A stretch of DNA of 64,000 bases, from the NCBI GenBank assembly GCA_947095535.1, contig OX352773.1:106623685-106687684 (forward strand), written 5' to 3'. Both the position numbers and the translations under genes were made by a program. Under the pieces are notes generated by a model that saw only the letters and a list, made by a program, of their open reading frames with translations, was not told where the DNA came from and did no database searches. Source of the DNA: Poecilobothrus nobilitatus (taxonomy: Eukaryota > Arthropoda > Insecta > Diptera > Dolichopodidae). This document shows, piece by piece, positions 55,951 through 64,000 of this stretch (positions are counted from its first letter, which is position 1; every line of letters starts with the position of its first letter).

Positions 55951-56052
55951 CTAAATATTTTTGAAATTGGTGTATTTGTTAAAGCATGTTTTAACTCATT
56001 GATTGCCGACATTTCTACATTTCCAATTCTGAAAAGAACATTTTTCTGTAAT

Positions 56053-56899
56053 TTAGTTATTAAGTGGTTGATCTTTAAGCGCGAAATCGGGAATATATTT
56101 TCTAAAATAGTTTACAAATCCGATAAAGTTTTGTAGTTGCTTAATAGTTGTTGGTATAGGGAAATTTTGTACTGCCTTGGTTTTAAGTTGTGATTGTAAA
56201 ACTTTTCCGTTGTGGATACGATGTCCCAGATATTCAATATCGTCTTTTAAGAATTTGAATTTTTCCATTTAAATTTTAGCCCGTTATTTGAGGCTACTTC
56301 GAGTACGATTTTTATTCTCTCAATTCCTTCTTTGAATAATAATAATATCGTCCACATAAACAATAACTATTGGCTGCAAAATTAAATCTTTAAGAACAAA
56401 GTTTATGTATTTCTGAAAAACACTCGGCGAGTTGCATAACCCAAACGGTATTTTATTAAATTCGTACTGATTGTGATTCGACTAACGAAAGACGTATACT
56501 TCCTACTTTCTTGTTCAATAGACACATGGAAAAACCCGTTCTGGAGGTCTAATGATGTGAAAAATTTTGACGGTTGCAACTTATCTATTTGCTCGTCGAT
56601 ATTTAGTAAGGATATCTGTCTTTAATGATTTTTTTGTTTATGCCCCTGTAGTTGACACACAACCTGTAGTAACCATCCTTCTTGTTCACTAAAACTACTT
56701 GACTCGCGTAATCCGATGGTCCTTCCTTGATTATGCCATCTTCTAACCACTGTTGAATTTGATTTTCAATACCTTTCGTTTGATGTGGGGGAAATTTCCG
56801 CGGGGGTCTGTAAACTGGCTCGTTATCAATAGTTGCTATTTTCATTTGTACAGGAGATTCGTTGGAGGTTTTCGGTGCATAATTTTTAATCATATTCAC
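56053..56899 (-). pseudogene. Gypsy-3 reverse transcriptase
   Basis: N-terminal RT (YRPPRKFPPHQT, GIIKEGPSDYASQVVLVNKK, YRLCVNYRGINKKIIKDRYP), then FFTSLDLQNGF with the first catalytic Asp. The YVDDIIII motif is near 56345-56365, and EYLGHRIHNGKV at 56200-56240. At least three frame changes. The duplication border (56368) lies just upstream of the YVDD codons. Confidence 0.85.
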
Positions 56900-56999
56900 T
56901 ACTGTAGTAAACTCCTCTTTTTTGAGGATGTATAAACTAGCAAGATCTTAAAATTTTTTAGTTCTTCATCCACTTTAAACTGTGCTAAGAAGTAGTCTG

Positions 57000-57440
57000 T
57001 TTCACTATTGCGAAGAGGACACTCTTCAAGTGTTGTATGTTTAGTTTTCCTTATTTTAATTTCTCCATTAGTTATGGTGATAGCAGCTTACCTCAACAAA
57101 TCCATCCCTACTATCATGTCTGGTTTCAGGTAGCAATCATTAACGGCGTGAATTTCGATATTTTCATATACATCCTTTTCAATTTCAATATTTGTTTTAC
57201 ATGAGCCTTTAGTGACGACTTTAGAGCCAAGACCAGGTATTAATCTTTTGGAGCAGCTGGCATCCAAATTTGTAATGATTATTTTGAAATATCATTCCTT
57301 CAGGACACAAATGTCACTTCCTGTATCTAAAAGAGCCTTAAAAGGAATATTATTTACTCTAACCTTAATGTGCATGCTATTTTTTGTTGTTTGCATTATA
57401 TGTGTTGAACTTGAGTGTCGTGTTGTGTTAATTTGATTAG
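57000..57440 (-). pseudogene. Gypsy-3 aspartic protease
   Basis: Retropepsin with the active-site block LLDTGSDICVL near 57320, preceded by VNNIPFKA and followed by KPDMIVGMDLLR (flap and hydrophobic Gly block) near 57100. Stops at two places. Confidence 0.75.
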
Positions 57441-57480
57441 TTATGTTAGGTTTTGTAATAGTTATCTCAGTCTGGCTTCT

Positions 57481-57840
57481 TTATTTTGTGAAATCTTTTT
57501 TGTTGGATAATGATTTTTCATTTTCAATTTTGTGGACCTTTTCAAAAATATGTAAGTTCTCTTTTAGTTGTGAAATACTTTTTGCACTATAAAGTACCAT
57601 TTTTTTGTCCTTTACTCCATCAATTATGCAGCCGATAATAGAATTTTTTTCACTTTCTGCTTGAGAAGCAATGTCAATCATGAGATATAAGTACTCGCGA
57701 AGTGATTCATTATTTCTCTTGTTTCTCTCACGTAACTTTGCATGTACTTCGGCACTTGTAATCTTATCTTTGAATTCCTGTAGTAGAGATTGTTTTAATC
57801 TGCTGTAATATCTTTGGTGTTTACAGCATACTTAAATGCT
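57481..57840 (-). pseudogene. Gypsy-3 gag C-terminal part
   Basis: KLRERNKRNNESLREYLYL then MIDIASQAESEKNSIIGCII, the retrotransposon-gag capsid C-terminal pattern, to a Lys-rich end. Broken upstream. Confidence 0.7.
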
Positions 57841-57929
57841 CAACAAATATATATAATGCAAAAAGTTCCTTCAATTATTTAGACTGCGAAGATATCGCAC
57901 CACACCTGGAAATTCTGCCAAATTTTTCG

Positions 57930-58593
57930 TATTAGTGGCACGGTATAAAAAAATATATAAATATAATAAATCAAATATTATAACTTAGCGATTCCTCGCT
58001 ATATATTCAAGACAAAAACTAAAATATAATAATAGTTCTGAAATTATATTTTATAAGAATTATAAGTCTCTGCATATATTATGCTAGTATATATAATTCT
58101 TATAGTTAAAATAAAAGAACCCCTTTTGAGTTATGATTATATCTGAATTTATTTAAGAAAAACAAAACCTTATATACTATTATATACTATTTGGATTTTA
58201 CCAAATCCAATACAAATTTTATCAAAGTCAATAAATTATAATAATTTATTGCTTTATTACAAAGAATTATATTTCGGACAAAAGAAAGCAATATCTTGAC
58301 CTAGAATTAATTTACAATATAATTACCATATGTACAAATTATCAACCAAAATATTATTATCGAAGATACATTATTTTCATGTAATCGGATTACTTATTTA
58401 AAATATAGTACAAAATTTGTAACCCGATCATCATTATTTATTTTCATTCAATATTCTTAATACATCATATTCAGATGTTAGCAATTGAAAATTATGACCA
58501 CACAAAATGTTAGGTCAGCATTATTGTTATTAGATAATAATTTTATTTTTAAAGTTATTTTGGTGATTGTAGTTACAGTCAAGATATACTACA
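57930..58593 (-). repeat. LTR of Gypsy-3 type
   Basis: On the minus strand it begins TGTAGTATATCTTGACTGTA directly after a polypurine tract and runs toward gag; the left border is approximate. It contains a perfect 13-bp inverted repeat TATAAGAATTATA (near 58052) and its complement (near 58092). A preceding polypurine tract means this LTR served as a 3' LTR, yet gag follows it, so it also sits in 5' position. Confidence 0.6.
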
Positions 58594-58614
58594 TCCTTCC
58601 CCCAAAAAAAAAAA
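58594..58614 (-). promoter_or_regulatory. Polypurine tract
   Basis: The minus strand reads A11 then GGGGGAAGGA, immediately before the LTR start TGTAG. Plus-strand primer site of a retroelement. Repeated at 61997-62017. Confidence 0.7.
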
Positions 58615-59389
58615 TTTGGTTTATATTTCTTAAAATTTAAATTCAATTTTTGTATAGGTTATCAAAAAATATATCTAATTTTTAAATTTATTTACCTTAA
58701 AAATTTTATATTTAATTACATTTTATTTAAAAATAATTTATATTTGGTTTAAAAAGAATTGTACATTAAACGTTTTTATTTTTGTAGTAATTTATAATAT
58801 TTATAGTTTTTCTAGATTTAACTATATAAAAATAATATAAGGTGTCTTTCAAAATTTATAAAGTATAGTGGTTTCAAGAAAGTCTAGAAAAATTTTTTAT
58901 ATCAAAATTTTCCGTTTGAACTGCAATATCTCAGAAACGGTAGCACTGATTAAGATAAAACAAGATATTTATTAAAGCAGGCCCCACAATTTTGTGAAAA
59001 ATTTGTTTCTGCATGCCATCGTAGACGAAAATATAACGGTTTAGGAAAAATACTACAAAATGTTAGGAAAATTCCGAAATAATGAATTTGACATTTAAAT
59101 GACCTTTGCGCCAAAAGTCATGTTTTATGAAATACAGGAGATGTCACTGTGTTCCGTTATGTAAAATTTCAAGGCAATTTGACAATGTACCCTTTAAATT
59201 ACAATTTTTCTTAATTATACATTTTTGCCAAGTTTTAATTCTTTAAAAGATTTATTATCTTCATGTGTATAAGTTTTGTTTTTGTTTTTAATTAATTATT
59301 CTATTTCTTGTTCTATTTCCATATTTTCTAAATTAAGAATCTGAATAAGAAGTTTTTTTACCGAAATTTGAGGAATTTAACTTAAACTT
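58615..59389. other. Non-coding interval between LTR and env fragment
   Basis: No gene seen. A stretch at 58840-59200 (GGTGTCTTTCAAAATTTATA ... CTGCAATATCTCAGAAACGG) has the look of an interspersed repeat but I cannot define its ends. Confidence 0.4.
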
Positions 59390-59655
59390 AAGTAGGAATT
59401 TTAATGTCAAAAATAATAGATCATTCGGGAATATAGCTACCCCTAATTTAATATTCATTAAATTTTTAAAATCCATGTCGTAACTAATAATTTTAGCATT
59501 ACTTCAAATATTTGGATGAAGTATATTTATTCTTGCTGATGCAGTGTTTTCTTGAATATGTTCAACATATTCTCTCACAAAATCTATTTTAAGCATAAGA
59601 TTAAAAAATAAAGAGCTCTCAATAACTTTGTTTTCGGTTTTTTGAATATTATTTA
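59390..59655 (-). pseudogene. Errantivirus env fragment (duplication B unit 1)
   Basis: The minus strand encodes VREYVEHIQENTASARINIL, SYDMDFKNLMNIKLG and LLFLTLKIP. These align with the middle of errantivirus-1 env (HIQDNIASARLGTI, YDIDFNKLQNIKLG, near 26180-26320). One in-frame stop. The remainder of env is absent. Confidence 0.75.
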
Positions 59656-59779
59656 ATATCATCATTATATAAATACGCCAGGATTGTTTTTTGGGTTCCT
59701 TTTTATAGAAAACTACTGGGCCGATTTACATGGTTTATACATCATTAGAAAGAATGAGGAGAGGAAAAACTATTGGCTG

Positions 59780-60302
59780 CAAAATTAAATCTTTAAGAAC
59801 AAAGTTTATGTATTTCTGAAAAACACTCGGCGAGTTGCATAACCCAAACGGTATTTTATTAAATTCGTACTGATTGTGATTCGACTAACGAAAGACGTAT
59901 ACTTCCTACTTTCTTGTTCAATAGACACATGGAAAAACCCGTTCTGGAGGTCTAATGATGTGAAAAATTTTGACGGTTGCAACTTATCTATTTGCTCGTC
60001 GATATTTAGTAAGGATATCTGTCTTTAATGATTTTTTTGTTTATGCCCCTGTAGTTGACACACAACCTGTAGTAACCATCCTTCTTGTTCACTAAAACTA
60101 CTTGACTCGCGTAATCCGATGGTCCTTCCTTGATTATGCCATCTTCTAACCACTGTTGAATTTGATTTTCAATACCTTTCGTTTGATGTGGGGGAAATTT
60201 CCGCGGGGGTCTGTAAACTGGCTCGTTATCAATAGTTGCTATTTTCATTTGTACAGGAGATTCGTTAGAGGTTTTCGGTGCATAATTTTTAATCATATTC
60301 AC
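59780..60302 (-). pseudogene. Gypsy-3 RT 5' half, duplicate
   Basis: Same protein as 56603-56899 plus the LDL region. The frame stops at the duplication junction, so the YVDD and everything downstream are missing. Confidence 0.85.
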
Positions 60303-60402
60303 TACTGTAGTAAACTCCTCTTTTTTGAGGATGTATAAACTAGCAAGATCTTAAAATTTTTTAGTTCTTCATCCACTTTAAACTGTGCTAAGAAGTAGTC
60401 TG

Positions 60403-61243
60403 TTTCACTATTGCGAAGAGGACACTCTTCAAGTGTTGTATGTTTAGTTTTCCTTATTTTAATTTCTCCATTAGTTATGGTGATAGCAGCTTACCTCAAC
60501 AAATCCATCCCTACTATCATGTCTGGTTTCAGGTAGCAATCATTAACGGCGTGAATTTCGATATTTTCATATACATCCTTTTCAATTTCAATATTTGTTT
60601 TACATGAGCCTTTAGTGACGACTTTAGAGCCAAGACCAGGTATTAATCTTTTGGAGCAGCTGGCATCCAAATTTGTAATGATTATTTTGAAATATCATTC
60701 CTTCAGGACACAAATGTCACTTCCTGTATCTAAAAGAGCCTTAAAAGGAATATTATTTACTCTAACCTTAATGTGCATGCTATTTTTTGTTGTTTGCATT
60801 ATATGTGTTGAACTTGAGTGTCGTGTTGTGTTAATTTGATTAGTTATGTTAGGTTTTGTAATAGTTATCTCAGTCTGGCTTCTTTATTTTGTGAAATCTT
60901 TTTTGTTGGATAATGATTTTTCATTTTCAATTTTGTGGACCTTTTCAAAAATATGTAAGTTCTCTTTTAGTTGTGAAATACTTTTTGCACTATAAAGTAC
61001 CATTTTTTTGTCCTTTACTCCATCAATTATGCAGCCGATAATAGAATTTTTTTCACTTTCTGCTTGAGAAGCAATGTCAATCATGAGATATAAGTACTCG
61101 CGAAGTGATTCATTATTTCTCTTGTTTCTCTCACGTAACTTTGCATGTACTTCGGCACTTGTAATCTTATCTTTGAATTCCTGTAGTAGAGATTGTTTTA
61201 ATCTGCTGTAATATCTTTGGTGTTTACAGCATACTTAAATGCT
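60403..61243 (-). pseudogene. Gypsy-3 protease and gag, duplicate
   Basis: Duplicate of 57000-57840, with the DTG protease block near 60723 and the gag block at 60884-61084; unchanged in content. Confidence 0.85.
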
Positions 61244-61332
61244 CAACAAATATATATAATGCAAAAAGTTCCTTCAATTATTTAGACTGCGAAGATATCG
61301 CACCACACCTGGAAATTCTGCCAAATTTTTCG

Positions 61333-61996
61333 TATTAGTGGCACGGTATAAAAAAATATATAAATATAATAAATCAAATATTATAACTTAGCGATTCCTC
61401 GCTATATATTCAAGACAAAAACTAAAATATAATAATAGTTCTGAAATTATATTTTATAAGAATTATAAGTCTCTGCATATATTATGCTAGTATATATAAT
61501 TCTTATAGTTAAAATAAAAGAACCCCTTTTGAGTTATGATTATATCTGAATTTATTTAAGAAAAACAAAACCTTATATACTATTATATACTATTTGGATT
61601 TTACCAAATCCAATACAAATTTTATCAAAGTCAATAAATTATAATAATTTATTGCTTTATTACAAAGAATTATATTTCGGACAAAAGAAAGCAATATCTT
61701 GACCTAGAATTAATTTACAATATAATTACCATATGTACAAATTATCAACCAAAATATTATTATCGAAGATACATTATTTTCATGTAATCGGATTACTTAT
61801 TTAAAATATAGTACAAAATTTGTAACCCGATCATCATTATTTATTTTCATTCAATATTCTTAATACATCATATTCAGATGTTAGCAATTGAAAATTATGA
61901 CCACACAAAATGTTAGGTCAGCATTATTGTTATTAGATAATAATTTTATTTTTAAAGTTATTTTGGTGATTGTAGTTACAGTCAAGATATACTACA
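61333..61996 (-). repeat. Gypsy-3 type LTR, duplicate
   Basis: Second copy of 57930-58593. It is a duplicate by segmental duplication, not the partner LTR of one insertion, because the whole flank is duplicated with it. Confidence 0.6.
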
Positions 61997-62017
61997 TCCT
62001 TCCCCCAAAAAAAAAAA
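61997..62017 (-). promoter_or_regulatory. Polypurine tract, duplicate
   Basis: Copy of 58594-58614 adjoining the LTR start. Confidence 0.65.
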
Positions 62018-62802
62018 TTTGGTTTATATTTCTTAAAATTTAAATTCAATTTTTGTATAGGTTATCAAAAAATATATCTAATTTTTAAATTTATTTACCT
62101 TAAAAATTTTATATTTAATTACATTTTATTTAAAAATAATTTATATTTGGTTTAAAAAGAATTGTACATGTATTTACATTAAACGTTTTTATTTTTGTAG
62201 TAATTTATAATATTTATAGTTTTTCTAGATTTAACTATATAAAAATAATATAAGGTGTCTTTCAAAATTTATAAAGTATAGTGGTTTCAAGAAAGTCTAG
62301 AAAAATTTTTTATATCAAAATTTTCCGTTTGAACTGCAATATCTCAGAAACGGTAGCACTGATTAAGATAAAACAAGATATTTATTAAAGCAGGCCCCAC
62401 AATTTTGTGAAAAATTTGTTTCTGCATGCCATCGTAGACGAAAATATAACGGTTTAGGAAAAATACTACAAAATGTTAGGAAAATTCCGAAATAATGAAT
62501 TTGACATTTAAATGACCTTTGCGCCAAAAGTCATGTTTTATGAAATACAGGAGATGTCACTGTGTTCCGTTATGTAAAATTTCAAGGCAATTTGACAATG
62601 TACCCTTTAAATTACAATTTTTCTTAATTATACATTTTTGCCAAGTTTTAATTCTTTAAAAGATTTATTATCTTCATGTGTATAAGTTTTGTTTTTGTTT
62701 TTAATTAATTATTCTATTTCTTGTTCTATTTCCATATTTTCTAAATTAAGAATCTGAATAAGAAGTTTTTTTACCGAAATTTGAGGAATTTAACTTAAAC
62801 TT

Positions 62803-63068
62803 AAGTAGGAATTTTAATGTCAAAAATAATAGATCATTCGGGAATATAGCTACCCCTAATTTAATATTCATTAAATTTTTAAAATCCATGTCGTAACTAA
62901 TAATTTTAGCATTACTTCAAATATTTGGATGAAGTATATTTATTCTTGCTGATGCAGTGTTTTCTTGAATATGTTCAACATATTCTCTCACAAAATCTAT
63001 TTTAAGCATAAGATTAAAAAATAAAGAGCTCTCAATAACTTTGTTTTCGGTTTTTTGAATATTATTTA
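62803..63068 (-). pseudogene. Errantivirus env fragment (duplication B unit 2)
   Basis: Identical in content to 59390-59655. Confidence 0.75.
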
Positions 63069-63183
63069 ATATCATCATTATATAAATACGCCAGGATTGT
63101 TTTTTGGGTTCCTTTTTATAGAAAACTACTGGGCCGATTTACATGGTTTATACATCATTAGAAAGAATGAGGAGAGGAAAAAC

Positions 63184-64000
63184 AAAATATGTTTTTACCT
63201 TTTTCATCGGGGTGGTAGTTTAGGAAATACAGCTTATCAAACTTTCTTGACACATATGTATTTTTTTACACGACTTTGTATGTATTTACATATTAATTTT
63301 CTTTTTTTTTTTAGTACTTTGATTTTTATTAGTTGGTAAATCGTAGTAGTATTTTTTGAGGTAGGTACTTATTTATATACTTCAGAATGTAAATATGTAT
63401 TTGTGGTTGCTCTCGCATATATTATAATTTAATTAATGATTTAGTATTGTATATTTGTAGACCATTGCATTGTATGCGTACATATGCATAGGTACATACT
63501 TCAAAATATGTAATAATATGTGCTTCGAAAATATTTTTGGTTTGAAAGCGATGAATTTGAAAGATATGAATGTGTAAACAAATTAATGTGCCGCACTTGA
63601 GAACACAGTGTAAAATTTAATATGCATTTACTTAAAATTTAGTTAAAGTGTTCAAGTGTTAAATTTAAGTTTTTTTTCATCAAATCAATTGATTTTTAGT
63701 ATACATTTTTATTTATAAAAGTAATGTGCTTATTTATAATATTTATATAGATATGTGTTTTTCCTTTCTTAATTATAATTAAAATAGGACTTTTCTTTCG
63801 AAACTCTTAACATATTAAAATCGCATATTATGGCCCTAACATTGATATCTAAATTGGGAGCTGCCTTTAAATAAAGATCTATTAGGGAATGAAAATCTGC
63901 TAACACAGTCACACCAAATTTTCAAATTCCCAACTATTATTATTTAGTTGATTTATCGATTTATTATTTTTTAATATATAGGCAACAGTTATATATATAT
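63184..64000. other. AT-rich tail, no supported gene
   Basis: A short frame spanning 63097-63339 overlaps the end of duplication B and its GGGTTCCTTTTTATAGAAAA segment, which looks like an interspersed repeat. The remainder is AT-rich DNA with several GTACATA/TATGTA words and ends in an AT microsatellite. Confidence 0.4.

Larger units (their letters stand above)
55270..58593 (-). mobile_element. Gypsy-3 (Ty3/Gypsy), 3'-truncated, with LTR
   Basis: Right to left: LTR, gag, aspartic protease, RT, RNase H, start of the integrase zinc domain, then truncation near 55320. Distinct from both errantiviruses by the KDGYYRLCVNYR RT block and TG-type LTR start. From 56368 rightward the element is duplicated. 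Confidence 0.85.
56368..59770. repeat. Tandem duplication B, unit 1 (3,403 bp)
   Basis: Constant 3,403-bp offset to unit 2. Contains Gypsy-3 RT 5' half, protease, gag, LTR, polypurine tract, spacer, env fragment and a short interspersed segment. The junction shows 3-bp microhomology (AAC). Confidence 0.95.
59771..63183. repeat. Tandem duplication B, unit 2 (3,413 bp)
   Basis: Near-identical to 56368-59770, with a 10-bp insertion near 62170 and very few substitutions (for example GTTGGAGG versus GTTAGAGG near 60268). Confidence 0.95.

Noticed and set aside
57212..57436. 74-aa plus-strand frame (and copy at 60615-60839)
   Set aside because: Antisense of the Gypsy-3 protease containing the DTG motif.
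61333..61996. The LTRs at 57930 and 61333 as the two LTRs of one retroelement
   Set aside because: The whole 3.4-kb flank is duplicated with identical content, so they are copies from segmental duplication.

Overview
This is an AT-rich eukaryotic window, almost certainly from an insect or close arthropod, made almost entirely of nested, decaying transposable elements. The evidence is errantivirus-type retroelements with env, PHD-finger LINEs, a tRNA-derived SINE, a tRNA-Ser primer-binding site, a 64 to 75 bp spliceosomal intron, and two Polinton/Maverick DNA transposons (virus-like elements with protein-primed PolB, capsid genes and a retroviral-like integrase). I found no convincing host gene, no host tRNA or rRNA gene and no CRISPR array. 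The species cannot be named from the sequence.

Left third (1-23000). A minus-strand LINE (LINE-A, 5' end near 18350) is split by a full-length Polinton (Polinton-1, 1032-16450, 15.4 kb). Polinton-1 has terminal inverted repeats of about 1.0 and 1.2 kb and 6-bp flanking repeats with one mismatch. Its compact cargo is an exonuclease-like gene (-), packaging ATPase, two small conserved proteins, minor capsid, a glycine-rich virion-type protein, major capsid, a small unknown, cysteine protease, a 171-aa unknown, a divergent acidic protein (-), integrase, a Q-rich putative OB-fold protein (-) and PolB. These are consistent with a capsid-forming, self-replicating element. Most genes carry stops or frameshifts, many in homopolymers. 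To the right lie an AAT microsatellite, a plus-strand LINE-B, a Gypsy integrase fragment and a tRNA-type SINE.

Middle (23138-36839). A minus-strand errantivirus (errantivirus-1: RT, RNase H, integrase, env) has had a 2.3-kb unclassified repeat inserted between RNase H and integrase. A 4,998-bp tandem duplication then copied its integrase-env end. Its upstream pol is cut by Polinton-2 (36840-45735). Polinton-2 keeps one TIR, a Q-rich protein, PolB and several capsid-module genes, but most of the integrase is gone and the PolB/Q-rich cassette is inverted relative to Polinton-1.

Right third (45736-64000). Polinton-2 stops inside its major capsid gene at a second, 3'-truncated errantivirus (gag, protease, RT, RNase H, integrase, PBS). 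That element is interrupted by a nearly intact LINE-C (46511-50150). After about 1.9 kb with no recognisable gene comes a third Gypsy element (minus) with LTR and polypurine tract. It is part of a second tandem duplication (3,403 bp; 56368-59770 and 59771-63183), which also carries an env fragment.

Inferred order of events: LINE-A before Polinton-1; errantivirus-1 before the 2.3-kb repeat, before the 5-kb duplication; errantivirus-1 before Polinton-2; Polinton-2 before or with errantivirus-2; errantivirus-2 before LINE-C.
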